Notes: generated from the letters alone by a model not told the origin. A stretch of 64,000 bases of DNA from JAJDXO01 sp965221855 (GCA_965221855.1 CBDCSV010000010.1:310001-374000), one strand, 5' to 3'. Positions 1 to 9,125 are shown, counted from the first letter of the stretch. Translations and numbers: made by a program.

Positions 1-1
1 C

Positions 2-199
2 ATGGTGTTCGGCGGCTTCGATATGTACAACTACAACGAGGTCTCCATGACCATCGGTTTTCCCCGCTGGACGACCTTCCCCATCTCGATCCTGCTGATG
101 GGTTTCCTGGTCATCGTGGTGATCTACACCATCTTCCGGTCCATCGCCGAAACCCGCGCCGGACGGTTCTTCGACGAAGGCTCCGGCGGTGTGGGCTAG
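2..199 (+). CDS. TRAP transporter small permease (DctQ type), C-terminal fragment
   Basis: Only the last 65 codons lie in the window, so the true start is upstream and the ATG at position 2 is probably internal. The fragment has one strongly hydrophobic helix (about residues 29-49), followed by a short charged tail ending in a Gly/Ser-rich stretch, as in DctQ C-termini. It ends 3 bp before a DctM-type large permease gene, the usual DctQ-DctM order. In TRAP systems this subunit is the small inner-membrane partner of DctM. Assignment rests mainly on context; the substrate cannot be told. Confidence 0.75.
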   Translation: MVFGGFDMYNYNEVSMTIGFPRWTTFPISILLMGFLVIVVIYTIFRSIAETRAGRFFDEGSGGVG

Positions 200-202
200 G
201 AC

Positions 203-1528
203 ATGAGTTCCCTCGCCATAGGCGGCGTGGGCTTCGTCGTCCTCCTCGGGATGCTGGCGGTTCGTATTCCCATCGGCATCGCCATGATCAGCGTCGGCAT
301 CACCGGCTATCTGATGATCGCCGGATCGGTGCCGCTGTTGAGCTACCTCAAGACCGAGACCTATTGGGCGTTCACCACCTTCGATCTGTCGGTGGTGCCC
401 CTGTTCCTGCTGATGGGACAGTTCGCCGCCAAGGCGGGCCTGTCGTCGGCCCTGTTCACCGCGGCCAATACCTGGCTCGGCCATCACCGGGGCGGGGTCG
501 CCATGGCCGCGGTCGGCGGCTGCGCCGGGTTCGGCGCCATCTCGGGCTCGTCGCTGGCCACCGCGGCGACCATGGGACAGGTGGCGCTCCCCGAGTTGCG
601 CCGGTTCAATTATTCGGGCTCGCTGGCCACCGGCGCGCTGGCGGCGGGCGGTACGCTGGGCATCCTCATTCCGCCGTCGGTGGTGCTGATCATCTACGCC
701 ATCATGGTCGAGAGCAACGTCGCCGCACTGTTCCAGGCGGCGTTCCTTCCGGGCGTCCTCGCGGCGCTGGGCTACATGCTGGCCATCGCCATCGTTGTCC
801 GCATCAACCCGGAAGCCGGCCCCGCGGGCGAGCGCGCGTCCCGCGCCGCCAAATGGGCGGCGCTGTTGGAAATCTGGCCGGTTCTGGTCATCTTCCTGCT
901 GGTCATGGGCGGCATCTACGCGGGCGTGTTCACCCCCACGGAAGGCGCGGCCATCGGCTCCGTCGGCACCTTCCTGATCGCGGTCACCAAGGGCGGCATG
1001 CGCCTGGAGGGCTTCCTCGACGCCATCCTGGGAACGGCGCAGACCACGGCGATGATTTTCCTCATTCTGCTGGGCGCCAAGATATTCAATGCGTTCCTCG
1101 GCTTCTCGGAACTGCCGATCTTCGCCGCCGATTTCTTCCAGAATGCCGGCCTGTCGCCCTTCGTGGTCCTGCTGGGGATGATCATCCTCTACATCCTGCT
1201 GGGCTTCGTCATGGACTCGCTCTCCATGATCCTGCTGACGGTGCCGATCTTCTGGCCGATCATCGCCGGGCTGGATTTTGGGCTCGGGCCGGACGAGACC
1301 AAGCTGTGGTTCGGCATCATCACGCTGATCGTCGTCGAGATGGGGCTGATCACGCCGCCCGTCGGGCTCAACGTTTTCGTCATCAACTCCATGGCCAAGG
1401 ACGTGCCCATGCTCGAGACCTTCAAGGGCGTGGTCCCGTTCATCACCTCGGATTTCATCCGGGTGGCGATCATCATCGCCTTCCCGGTCATCACCTTGAT
1501 CCTGCCGGAACTGCTGGCGGTGGAATGA
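203..1528 (+). CDS. dctM: TRAP transporter large permease (DctM family)
   Basis: The product has 441 residues, typical for DctM, and is almost entirely hydrophobic with about twelve predicted membrane helices. Diagnostic family stretches are visible: SGSSLATAATMGQVALPE near residue 115, GILIPPSVVLIIYAI near 150, GVFTPTEGAAIG near 240, and TPPVGLNVFVI near 390. DctM is the ion-coupled membrane channel of the tripartite transporter and imports an organic acid-like solute delivered by a periplasmic binding protein. It is coupled to the preceding small permease (3-bp gap). The binding protein is not in the window. The gene downstream is on the other strand and abuts it directly. Confidence 0.93.
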   Translation: MSSLAIGGVGFVVLLGMLAVRIPIGIAMISVGITGYLMIAGSVPLLSYLKTETYWAFTTFDLSVVPLFLLMGQFAAKAGLSSALFTAANTWLGHHRGGVAMAAVGGCAGFGAISGSSLATAATMGQVALPELRRFNYSGSLATGALAAGGTLGILIPPSVVLIIYAIMVESNVAALFQAAFLPGVLAALGYMLAIAIVVRINPEAGPAGERASRAAKWAALLEIWPVLVIFLLVMGGIYAGVFTPTEGAAIGSVGTFLIAVTKGGMRLEGFLDAILGTAQTTAMIFLILLGAKIFNAFLGFSELPIFAADFFQNAGLSPFVVLLGMIILYILLGFVMDSLSMILLTVPIFWPIIAGLDFGLGPDETKLWFGIITLIVVEMGLITPPVGLNVFVINSMAKDVPMLETFKGVVPFITSDFIRVAIIIAFPVITLILPELLAVE

Positions 1529-2308
1529 TCAGCCGATCCAGGGCTGCACCCCGTCCCAGCATAGCTTGACGCCGGTCAGAAACAGCAGCGCGACGACGAC
1601 GCGGTAGAACACCACGTCCGGGATGTTGCGGTGAATCCACAGGCCCAGCAGGATGCCCAGCGGCACCACCGGCAGCAGCACGACCGACGTCCAGAAATTG
1701 GTCAGGTTGAGGACTCCCAGCCACCCATAGGGGCCGATCTTGGCGTAGTTCACAAAGGCGTAAAAGAACGCCAGCGTTCCCATATAGACCGATTTGTCGA
1801 GCCGCTGAGGGATCATGTAGACGCTCATCGGCGGGCCGCCGGAATGCGCCACGAAGCTGGTGAACCCGGTCATCGCCGACCAGAACCCGCCTTTCCAGAC
1901 ATGGGGCTCGGCCGGCGGGCGTTCCAGCCGTTTGCGGTCGATGCCGACGAAGAAGTGAATGGCGAACCACACCGCGATCACGCCGATCACCAGCTTGATG
2001 GCCGCCTCGTCGAGATACTTGAAGCCGAGGGTGCCGAGCACGATGCCGACGGCGCCTCCCGGAATGATGATCCACAGGTTCTTGCGGTGCCAATGCCTGC
2101 GGAACGCCCAGACGGCGAAGATGTCCGCCAGACAGATGATGGGGAGCAGGATGGCCGCCGCCTGAGGCACGGTGACGACCAGCGCCATCAGCGGCGTGGC
2201 CAGCCCGCCGGTGCCGCCGACGCCCGCCTTGGCGATGCCGATGGACAGCACCGCGGGCACGGCAACCACATAGAACAAGGGGTTGGCGACGATCGAAAAC
2301 TCGATCAT
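1529..2308 (-). CDS. TauE/SafE-family sulfite/organosulfonate exporter-like membrane protein
   Basis: The 259-residue product is polytopic, with about eight hydrophobic segments. It carries TauE/SafE features: an N-terminal GVGGTGGLATPLMALV glycine-rich stretch around residue 29, and the repeated half-motif GFTSFVAHSGGPPMSVYMIP around residue 147. The family moves small anions such as sulfite or sulfoacetate across the inner membrane; this member's substrate is unknown. A strong GGGGGGAG ribosome site sits just before the ATG. It ends exactly where the convergent DctM gene ends, and the downstream position of the GlcG-like gene on the same strand suggests the two may be co-transcribed. Confidence 0.9.
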   Translation of the reverse strand: MIEFSIVANPLFYVVAVPAVLSIGIAKAGVGGTGGLATPLMALVVTVPQAAAILLPIICLADIFAVWAFRRHWHRKNLWIIIPGGAVGIVLGTLGFKYLDEAAIKLVIGVIAVWFAIHFFVGIDRKRLERPPAEPHVWKGGFWSAMTGFTSFVAHSGGPPMSVYMIPQRLDKSVYMGTLAFFYAFVNYAKIGPYGWLGVLNLTNFWTSVVLLPVVPLGILLGLWIHRNIPDVVFYRVVVALLFLTGVKLCWDGVQPWIG

Positions 2309-2335
2309 CCGCCGCTCCCCCCGGAAACCATCGGG

Positions 2336-2761
2336 CTACTCGACCCGGAGCCCCGCCGCCTCGATGCCGTGACGCCCGGCGATCTCGTCGTTGTCGGAGG
2401 TGTCGCCGGTAACCCCGACGGCGCCGATGATCCCGCCGTCGGCATCCCTGAGCAGGACGCCGCCCGGCACGGGGACGATCCGCCCGCCCGAGGCATTCAT
2501 CAGCGCGGTGACGAACTGGGGACGCTCCTGCCACACGTCACCCAGCTGCTTGGAGGAAGTGAACATGGCAAGCGCGCTCCACGCCTTGCCGAGGGCGATC
2601 TCGAAGCGGAGCAGGCTGGAACCGTCGCTTTTCTTGAACGCGACCAAATTGCCGCCGACATCGAGCACCGCGACGCTCAACGGCGCAAGGCCCATATCCA
2701 CGCCTTTTTCGATGGTCGCATCGATAATCTTGTCGGCATCCGCCAGGCTCACGCTCGCCAT
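2336..2761 (-). CDS. GlcG/HbpS-family protein (DUF336, heme-binding-like)
   Basis: The product has 141 residues with the compact GlcG/HbpS pattern: an N-terminal helix (SLADADKIIDATIEKG), the strand motif PLSVAVLDVGGNLVAFKK, a central helix with KAWSALAMF, then PVPGGVLLRDADGGIIGAVGVTG and a C-terminal DNDEIAGRHGIEAAGL. The start at 2761 was chosen because AGAGGAG lies at the proper distance; the longer reading frame (to 2950) adds a basic, non-conserved tail. Members bind heme or accompany glycolate and diol catabolism; the role here is unknown. It precedes the TauE/SafE gene on the same strand. Confidence 0.87.
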   Translation of the reverse strand: MASVSLADADKIIDATIEKGVDMGLAPLSVAVLDVGGNLVAFKKSDGSSLLRFEIALGKAWSALAMFTSSKQLGDVWQERPQFVTALMNASGGRIVPVPGGVLLRDADGGIIGAVGVTGDTSDNDEIAGRHGIEAAGLRVE

Positions 2762-3128
2762 GAAAAATTCTCCTCTGGACTCTTGGGGGTTGTGGTTCGG
2801 CGGGGAGTTTAGGTGCCGAATTCCGGGCAAGCCAGATGAAATTCGAGGGTCCTGCCGGGTGACGGCAACGGTCCTCGACGACCGGCCGGCTGGCCGCCGA
2901 CGATTTCGTGAACGCGGCCCGCGCGGTGCTGGATTAACCATATTTTTCAATCATTTAATCCAGCCGCGCCCTTTTTCGGCAAGTGTGGCCGCGATCACGG
3001 TAATTGAACGGACGCTCAAATAAACTACATGTACGTCAGGGAATCACCGATTCCCGAAATCATGGGAACGGTCCCATGGCTGACCGGGCCGGCGAGACGC
3101 GGTCCGGGCAGTTGTCAGGAGAAGGACG

Positions 3129-3536
3129 ATGCGGAACGATACGCACATCAAAACGATCGAGGAAACGGCGCGGGATGCGGCTTCCCGGGGCGACAAGCGC
3201 TTCGGCGCCATGCTGCGCCCGGTCCCGGCGATGGTTCTCGCTGGATCGCTGATGGCCGGTGTCGCCGTATTTGCAACCTCCGGCGCCCATGCCCAGGCCC
3301 CGGAAATGGGCGTCGACCGGGCCGACGTGGTCGAGCAGCTGGACAGCAAGCATTCGGAGACCCCGATTGCCCGCGGTCTCGGCAGCAACGGCACCGTTTA
3401 CGAGGTATTCTCCACCCCTGACGGCGCCACCTGGACCATCATCATGACCCTGCCGAACGGCAAGAGCTACATGCTCGGGTCGGGTGAATACTGGGTCAAC
3501 GTGCCGGTCGCCAAGATCAAGGGCCCTGGCATTTAG
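3129..3536 (+). CDS. hypothetical exported protein
   Basis: The 135-residue product begins with a charged 27-residue stretch and then a hydrophobic segment (about residues 30-50) ending in ATSGAHAQA, which resembles a signal-peptidase site. The mature part is about 80 residues with a predicted beta-rich end (GTVYEVFSTPDGATWTIIMT). A GGAGAAGGA ribosome site precedes the ATG. I do not recognise the family. It is a single gene, convergent with the TRAP operon downstream. A start at the Met in GAMLRPVPAM would give a more conventional signal peptide. Confidence 0.65.
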   Translation: MRNDTHIKTIEETARDAASRGDKRFGAMLRPVPAMVLAGSLMAGVAVFATSGAHAQAPEMGVDRADVVEQLDSKHSETPIARGLGSNGTVYEVFSTPDGATWTIIMTLPNGKSYMLGSGEYWVNVPVAKIKGPGI

Positions 3537-3551
3537 CGGGGCCGATCCCCG

Positions 3552-4934
3552 TTACGACGGGAACAGCAGCGACGGCAGCCAGGTGGCGATCCCGGGGAAG
3601 TTGATGATCATCACCATGCCGATCAGCATGATGATCCAATAGGGCGTCGACGACTTGAAGATGGTCATCACGTTCATGTCCGGATCGAAGCCCTGTATCG
3701 CCGATTTCACCGTATAGACCAACAGGCCGAAGGGCGGGGTGTAGAGCCCCGCCTCGATGGCGATGATGCCGATGATGGCGAAGGCGATGGGATCGATGCC
3801 GATCTTCACCGCGATGGGCGCGAAGATCGCCGCGGTCAGCAGCATGATCGAAATGGAATCGATGATCATGCCGAGCAGGAACCAGATGACCACCATCACG
3901 GTGAGGATCATCCACGGCTGCATGCCCGAGCCGAGGAACAGGCTCTCGATGGCATTGGCCATGCCGGTCATGGCCAGCGTCCGGGAATAGAGCGCCGCGG
4001 TCACCAGCAGCAGCAGGATCGGCGCCGAGGTGCGCCCCACCTGAAGGATGCCGTCGATGACGTCCTTGAGCCGGGCGCCCTTGATGATCGCCAGCATGAG
4101 GCCGATGAAGGCGCCGGCCCCGGCACCCTCCGTCGGCGTGAAGACGCCGAACCAGATGCCGCCCAGCACCGCGACGATGACCAGCAGAATGCCGCACAGG
4201 CTGACGATGAACTGGCCGGTGGAAACCTCTTCCACCTCATCCGGCTCCGCGGCGGCGGCTTCGGCTCCGGCGGCTTTGGCTTGCCGGTCCGCCCCGCCGC
4301 CGACCAGTTCCGGGTTCATGACCGCCCGGACGAAGACGTAGATCACGAACAGGGCCATCAGCAGCAGACCGGGCATGACGCCGGCGGCGAAGATCTGGCC
4401 GATGGATTGTTCGGTCAGGATGCCCCAGACGATCATCAGCACGCTGGGCGGGATCAGCATGCCCAGGCAGCTCGACCCGGCAACGGCGCCGAGGGCGAAG
4501 CCCTTGTGGTACCCGAAGCGTTTCATCTCCGGATACGCGATCCGCGAAAACGCGGCCGCCGAGGCAATACTGACGCCGGTGACGAACGAGAACAGCGCAT
4601 TGCCGACCACCGTGGCGATGGCCAGCCGGCCGGGGATTTTCTTAAGCAGCTGATTTATCCCTCGATAGACGTCGGTGACGGTTCCCGATCTGCCTATGAA
4701 TTCTCCCATCAGCATGAACAGAGGTATGACCGCGAAGACGTAGGCCCGGATGGCCTCGTAGGCCGTGGCCGCGAGCATCGACTGGACGGTGCCGAAGGCG
4801 AAGGAATCGGCACCGGTGGTCAGCCAGATACCCAGCGCGCTGGTCATCCCGAGGGCAATGGCGATGTGGACGCCGATCGTCACCAGGACGACCAGCGAGA
4901 CGACGAGTATGACAGCGGTATTTGCTTCAAACAT
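3552..4934 (-). CDS. dctM: TRAP transporter large permease (DctM family)
   Basis: The 460-residue hydrophobic protein has DctM signatures: SIASAAAFSRIAYPEMKRFG, SSCLGMLIPPSVLMIVWGIL, GVFTPTEGAGAGAFIGL and TPPFGLLVYTVKS. It differs from the first DctM (203-1528) by an Ala/Glu-rich cytoplasmic loop around residues 215-240 (QAKAAGAEAAAAEPDEVEEV). It is the last gene of a dctP-dctQ-dctM operon on the minus strand, 18 bp after dctQ, and should form the main channel of that complete TRAP system. The order and the hairpin after dctP suggest more binding protein than permease is made. Confidence 0.94.
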   Translation of the reverse strand: MFEANTAVILVVSLVVLVTIGVHIAIALGMTSALGIWLTTGADSFAFGTVQSMLAATAYEAIRAYVFAVIPLFMLMGEFIGRSGTVTDVYRGINQLLKKIPGRLAIATVVGNALFSFVTGVSIASAAAFSRIAYPEMKRFGYHKGFALGAVAGSSCLGMLIPPSVLMIVWGILTEQSIGQIFAAGVMPGLLLMALFVIYVFVRAVMNPELVGGGADRQAKAAGAEAAAAEPDEVEEVSTGQFIVSLCGILLVIVAVLGGIWFGVFTPTEGAGAGAFIGLMLAIIKGARLKDVIDGILQVGRTSAPILLLLVTAALYSRTLAMTGMANAIESLFLGSGMQPWMILTVMVVIWFLLGMIIDSISIMLLTAAIFAPIAVKIGIDPIAFAIIGIIAIEAGLYTPPFGLLVYTVKSAIQGFDPDMNVMTIFKSSTPYWIIMLIGMVMIINFPGIATWLPSLLFPS

Positions 4935-4952
4935 TGATCGTTCCCCGCCCGG

Positions 4953-5489
4953 TTACGGTCCCGGCGCGCCGGGGATGCTGTCCTCGGGCACTTCGCTGTC
5001 GAGCAGTTCGGGGCGGAAGATGTCCAGATAAGCCATGACGCCGTAGTTGATCATGGCGAGCGCGCTGCCGAGCAGCACGGTCCAGCGGGCCGGCCAGGAC
5101 GGAACGCGAAGGGCGCCCTCGCCCTCGAATTCGCCCTCGACGAAGGAGGCGACGCTCTCTTGCCAGCCGCCGGTGATGATCATCAGGAAGAAGGCGACAC
5201 CCAGCAGATAGCCGACGGCGAGCAGCACGCGCTGGACGCCGTGCGGAAACCGGGTGACCAGGAAATCGGCCTTCAGCATGGAACGGCTGCGAATGGCGTA
5301 GCCGACCTGCAGGAACACGATAATGACGATGGACGCGGCCACCATTTCAGCGGTGCCGTGGATCGGAAAATCAAACGCGCCGCGGCCGATGATATCGGCG
5401 AGCACAAGCACGGCAATCGCGAAGGTCCATGCCGCGGCGAGAATCATCAACGCCTTGGAGACCCAGTCGCTGATCTTGACGAGATTCAT
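4953..5489 (-). CDS. dctQ: TRAP transporter small permease (DctQ family)
   Basis: The 178-residue protein has four hydrophobic segments, the normal DctQ topology. Family features are the early LVLADIIGRGAF motif and GTAEMVAASIVIIVFLQVGYAIRSRSM, with the conserved Arg-rich turn. It sits between dctP and dctM and presumably bridges the binding protein to the large permease. The C-terminus is acidic and proline-rich (SEVPEDSIPGAPGP), which is unremarkable. Substrate unknown. Confidence 0.9.
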   Translation of the reverse strand: MNLVKISDWVSKALMILAAAWTFAIAVLVLADIIGRGAFDFPIHGTAEMVAASIVIIVFLQVGYAIRSRSMLKADFLVTRFPHGVQRVLLAVGYLLGVAFFLMIITGGWQESVASFVEGEFEGEGALRVPSWPARWTVLLGSALAMINYGVMAYLDIFRPELLDSEVPEDSIPGAPGP

Positions 5490-5574
5490 ACGCCCCTACT
5501 CTCTGACGGCGGCCTGTCCCCGGGCCGCCAAACGAACAGCCACAAAAATCGCATGTCGTCGTTTATATGAAATT

Positions 5575-5606
5575 GCCGGCTGGATGCCAAACAGCGTCCA
5601 GCCGGC
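5575..5606 (-). terminator. hairpin between dctP and dctQ (attenuator/terminator)
   Basis: The arms GCCGGCTGGATGC and GCGTCCAGCCGGC pair over 13 positions (one G-T) around a 6-base loop, 31 bp after the dctP stop and before dctQ. Only a weak T run follows on the minus strand. It probably lets most transcripts end after dctP, or protects their 3' end, so that the binding protein exceeds the permeases. Confidence 0.7.
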
Positions 5607-5636
5607 AAATCATTCGGGTCTTAAACTACGAACGCC

Positions 5637-6725
5637 TTATTTGACGACGTAGCGGACCGGCCACTTGTAGCCGACCTTCTCGGCGGCATCCAAGGTGGTG
5701 TTGAGGATAGCCTTGGCCGGGAAGCCTTCCTTTTCCAGGGATTCGGCGTGCTGTTGCGGCCAATGGGCAAGCTTCTGCGCCCAGGAGAGACGGACCTTCG
5801 GGCCCAGGTCGCTGACGGTGATGTTCTTCCTCAGCCACGCCATGTCTTTCTCATAGCCGGCCTTGTTGAACGTACCGGTCTGGACCTGATAGCGCTTGGC
5901 GACTTCCTGGAAGATCGGCTTCACTTCCGGCGGCAGGCTGGCCCAGAAACGGTTGTTGACCGTCAGGCCGTGCCAGGTGATCGAACCGAAGCCGATGGTG
6001 GTGTAGTACTTGCCCACCTCATGCAGCTTGAAGACCGGGCCCCAGGCGCTCGGGAACATGATGCCGCCCTCGGCGACGCCCGTCTTGATCTTCTGGTACC
6101 AGCCGGGCAGACCGTCGGTGACCGGGACGATGCCGACGTTGGCCTGCTTCATCCAGTTGAGGTTCAGGCCAGCGCCGAGAATCTTGCGGCCCTTGAGGTC
6201 GTCGACCGTCTTCCATGGGAAGTTGGTGCCGATGTTGTAGCCGCCGTCACCGATGATCGCCAGAAGGGTCTGATTGAACTTCTGGAAACGCTTGGAGAGG
6301 CTCGGATACTTGTCGTACACCGCGGTGGCGATGGCCACCGACTGCACCGGGTCCATGGTGCCGAAGGGCAGCATGATCTGGAACGCATGCATCTTCAGCT
6401 TGGAGGCCTCGAAGCAGTAGCAGAAACCGCCAACGTCGACGACGCCGTTCTGGACGCCCTCGAAGGTGTCGAACACTTTCACGATGGAGCCGGAATAACC
6501 CTCGATGAAGTTGATCTTGTAGCTGGTCTTGCTCTCGACCGCCTTTTTGAGCTCGGTCTGGAAGAAGTTCTTCATCAGGCCGGCATAGACAACGGTCGGC
6601 GGGTGGCCGGACGCGATGCGGACGTTGATGGTCTTGGCGTCTGCGGTCGGCGCGGCGGTCAACGCAGCACCCGCGACGAAAGCCGCGGCAGAGACGCCAA
6701 GGATGGACTTCGAAAACATGTTCAT
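5637..6725 (-). CDS. dctP: TRAP transporter solute-binding protein (DctP family)
   Basis: The 362-residue protein starts with a signal peptide (about residues 1-30, ending TADAK). The mature part has TRAP binding-protein features: IRIASGHPP-like first strand, GVVDVGGFCYCFE, and the central KTVDDLKGRKILGAG motif, which normally contacts the carboxylate ligand. AGGGAGGTATTTC before the ATG supports the start. It captures a substrate, probably an organic acid, in the periplasm for the dctQ-dctM channel downstream. Slightly longer than typical DctP (about 330). The Cys pair in FCYCF is unusual for a periplasmic protein and could form a disulfide or be buried. Confidence 0.92.
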   Translation of the reverse strand: MNMFSKSILGVSAAAFVAGAALTAAPTADAKTINVRIASGHPPTVVYAGLMKNFFQTELKKAVESKTSYKINFIEGYSGSIVKVFDTFEGVQNGVVDVGGFCYCFEASKLKMHAFQIMLPFGTMDPVQSVAIATAVYDKYPSLSKRFQKFNQTLLAIIGDGGYNIGTNFPWKTVDDLKGRKILGAGLNLNWMKQANVGIVPVTDGLPGWYQKIKTGVAEGGIMFPSAWGPVFKLHEVGKYYTTIGFGSITWHGLTVNNRFWASLPPEVKPIFQEVAKRYQVQTGTFNKAGYEKDMAWLRKNITVSDLGPKVRLSWAQKLAHWPQQHAESLEKEGFPAKAILNTTLDAAEKVGYKWPVRYVVK

Positions 6726-6985
6726 GAAATACCTCCCAAAGGCTGTTCTGGCGCGGGAGAAAGAATATGCCCCCAGCGCTGATCAGAACATACAAGCCCA
6801 GTCCGGGCCGGTCCAGTCTTATACAAGACGTTTTGACCAGCGAATTCCGCAGGATTTCCGCGCCGGGGCATCCCGCCCGGGCATCACACCGGCTCAAATG
6901 GCATCTTTCCCATCGGCCAAAAATCAGCTAAGCCGACGCGGATCGAATGTTGGGGTGAATCCCACGGTCCGGGGGGAACGCAGAG

Positions 6986-7480
6986 GTGATATCCGAAGAC
7001 CAGTTCAAGCAGGGCATGCGGCAGTTGGCGTCCGCCGTCAACGTGATCACCGTCGATCACGCCGGCCGGCGCGACGGACTGACGGCGACGGCGGCCTGTT
7101 CGGTCTCCGCCGAGCCGCCGCAGCTGCTTATCTGCGTCAATCGCGATGCCCTGGCCCATGACCTGATCGAGGGCGCGGGCGCGTTCTGCCTCAACATTCT
7201 GTGCAAGGACCAGGAAGATGTCGCCATGCGCTTCGCCGGCCTGGACGGCGCCGACCGCGCTGACCGCTACGGCGTTGGCAACTGGACGACGCTGGAGACC
7301 GGCGCGCCGGTGCTCGAAGGGACCCTGGTCAGCTTCGACTGCAGGATCGCCCAGCAAATCGCCGCCGGCACCCACTCCATCTTCATCGGCGAGATCGTCG
7401 CGGCGACGGAGATTCGCGACGGCCGCCCGCTGATGTACGGCGAGGGGCAGTTCACCACCCTCGAAAGCGTCGCCAATTAG
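6986..7480 (+). CDS. flavin reductase-like protein (HpaC type)
   Basis: The 164-residue protein fits the flavin reductase-like domain: an early FKQGMRQLASAVNVIT segment, GLTATAACSVSAEPPQLLIC (FMN-binding strand region), FCLNILCKDQEDVAMRFAG, and a C-terminal GRPLMYGEGQFTTL strand. It starts with GTG preceded by a G-rich stretch. Such proteins use NAD(P)H to make free reduced flavin for a partner monooxygenase. A candidate partner, an HpaB-type oxygenase, is encoded 1.7 kb away on the other strand; pairing is inference. Confidence 0.9.
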   Translation: MISEDQFKQGMRQLASAVNVITVDHAGRRDGLTATAACSVSAEPPQLLICVNRDALAHDLIEGAGAFCLNILCKDQEDVAMRFAGLDGADRADRYGVGNWTTLETGAPVLEGTLVSFDCRIAQQIAAGTHSIFIGEIVAATEIRDGRPLMYGEGQFTTLESVAN

Positions 7481-7608
7481 GGTCCGGTCTCGATTGAGCC
7501 GCCGTAAGCGTGTTGCAGCGATGAGGTCGGCGCCGGGCGAGGGAAGAATTTCCATTCCCCTCCACCCTCGACGCCCGGCCGGTTGCCGGCCGTCTCGACC
7601 TCCCCCTT

Positions 7609-7648
7609 CCAGCCTTCGTAGCCGAAGGCTACTTCGGCGGAGTAGGCC
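7609..7648 (+). repeat. 40-bp extragenic palindromic repeat, copy 1
   Basis: This copy has the core found again at 38571-38610, 41337-41376 and 47206-47245. Within it, GTAGCC-GAA-GGCTAC forms a hairpin and CCTTCG...CGAAGG forms an overlapping alternative one. The whole gap 7481-7770 holds only this core and flanking C/G-rich arms, including an inverted GGCCGG-TT-GCCGGCC and matched CCCTCCCCC/GGGGGAGG blocks. I see no gene there. Confidence 0.85.
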
Positions 7649-7770
7649 CAGGGGGGAGGTGATCCAATCCGCCTATTCCCTCCCCCCTCGAGGGGGAGGG
7701 TCAGGGAGGGGGGGCGAAATCGGGAAGCCCCTTTCGATTCACAATTGCGCCCTCTCGCTCTAGCCATAAG

Positions 7771-7798
7771 AAAGGCCGGACCCCAAGGGGCCCGGCCT
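7771..7798 (-). terminator. rho-independent terminator of the ABC solute-binding protein gene
   Basis: On the minus strand AGGCCGGGCCCC-TTG-GGGTCCGGCCT forms a GC-rich stem of about 11 bp, followed directly by TTTCTT. It lies 23 bp past the stop codon of the gene at 7821-9125. Confidence 0.85.
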
Positions 7799-7820
7799 CT
7801 CGTTCGTATTCGTCCCCGCG

Positions 7821-9125
7821 TCAGGTAATGGGCAGGAACTTGCCCTTGGTCGGGATCGACGGGGCGGTCTTGTTGTTGACCACCTGCAGATCGTACTTGT
7901 ACTTGGTTCCACGGACCCATTGGCCGCCGACCAGCGGCGTCTTGGAGACGTTCTTCACCGGCTTGCCGCCCCAGTTCACCTTGCCGACGATGGTGTCCAG
8001 GTTGGTGGCCCGGATGGACTCGATGATGGCCTTCGGCGAATCCACGCTCTTGGTCCGCTTGAGGACGTCGGTGGCAACCTCGAACAAGGCGTGGCGGAAG
8101 CCGATGGGCTGGGTCCACTGCTTCTTGGTCGCCGCCTCGTAGGCCGCCGCCAGCTGGCCGGCGGTCACGCCGGTGAGGCTCGACTTGAACGGATGGCTGG
8201 GCGTCCACCAGACCTCGGAGGACAGGCCGACGCCGCGGTCGCCCAATGCCTCGATGGCGGCCGGGAAGAGAAGCGCCTTGCCCACGGTCACGATCTTGGG
8301 CTTGAAGCCCTGCTGCGCGGCCTGGGTCCAGAAGGTGGTGAAATCCGGCGGGATCATCACGCCGGAAACGATCTCCACATTGTTCTTCTTGAACTCCGCG
8401 ATCTGCGCCGAAAAGTCGTCACTCGGCGCCTGATAGCGGCCCGGATCGACGAGCTTGAAGCCGGCCGCCTTCAGCGGGCCGGGAAATCCGAGTTTGGGAT
8501 CACCCCAGGCATTGCCGTCGGAATCGTTCGGCCACAGCGCGCCCACCGTCTTGTTGGAGGGGATGGAGTTCCAAAGGTTGAGGAACACGCCGATGACGTC
8601 CTCGAGGCCCCAGAAGAAGTGGTAGGTCCAGTCGAAGCCCTTGGCCGGATTGCCGCCGCGGCCGAAGAAATAAGGCTGCCACGGCGCATCCGAGGTAATG
8701 CAGGGCACCTCGTTGATCTCGGCCTGATCGGAAAGCGGGTTGGTGGTCTCGGGCGTGCCGGCGCCCATGATGATGTCGACCTCGTCCTTGAGGATCAAAT
8801 CGGCGGACACTTCGGCGCCCCGGTTGGGGTTGGACTGGGTGTCCTTGACGATGATCTCGACCGGGTGCACCTGGTTGCCGATCTTGACGCCGTTCTTGAG
8901 GTGGTTGCGCACCCCGTTGATGACGAAGTCGTCGGCCTCGGCGAAGGGCGCCAGCGGGCCGGTCCGCGGGCTCACGTAACCGAGCTTGACCGGCCGGCCG
9001 GCCGAGTAGGCCAGGCTGGACCGCAAAATTGCCGGCGCCGCAACGGCGCCCGCGGTCAGAACGGTGCCGGTCTTTACGAACTTCCGACGGGTAACTTTTG
9101 GTGTCGGAACCTTTTTGTCAGACAT
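7821..9125 (-). CDS. ABC transporter substrate-binding protein, branched-chain amino acid type (LivK-like), Tat-exported
   Basis: The 434-residue protein begins with a twin-arginine leader (TRRKFVKTG then a hydrophobic run to about residue 40). The mature part has type-I periplasmic binding fold signatures: VKLGYVSPRTGPLAPF at the N-terminus, NPNRGAEVSADLILKDEVD, and IMGAGTPETTNPLSDQAE. This family delivers amino acids, amides or aromatic acids to Liv-type permeases. No permease or ATPase genes are nearby, so it is an orphan binding protein here. Its position between an HpaC-like reductase and an HpaB-like monooxygenase makes an aromatic-acid ligand plausible, though this is inference. Confidence 0.92.
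   Translation of the reverse strand: MSDKKVPTPKVTRRKFVKTGTVLTAGAVAAPAILRSSLAYSAGRPVKLGYVSPRTGPLAPFAEADDFVINGVRNHLKNGVKIGNQVHPVEIIVKDTQSNPNRGAEVSADLILKDEVDIIMGAGTPETTNPLSDQAEINEVPCITSDAPWQPYFFGRGGNPAKGFDWTYHFFWGLEDVIGVFLNLWNSIPSNKTVGALWPNDSDGNAWGDPKLGFPGPLKAAGFKLVDPGRYQAPSDDFSAQIAEFKKNNVEIVSGVMIPPDFTTFWTQAAQQGFKPKIVTVGKALLFPAAIEALGDRGVGLSSEVWWTPSHPFKSSLTGVTAGQLAAAYEAATKKQWTQPIGFRHALFEVATDVLKRTKSVDSPKAIIESIRATNLDTIVGKVNWGGKPVKNVSKTPLVGGQWVRGTKYKYDLQVVNNKTAPSIPTKGKFLPIT

Noticed and set aside
2336..2950. 204-residue reading of the GlcG/HbpS-like protein
   Set aside because: The extra 63 residues are basic and non-conserved, and the ribosome site supports the start at 2761.
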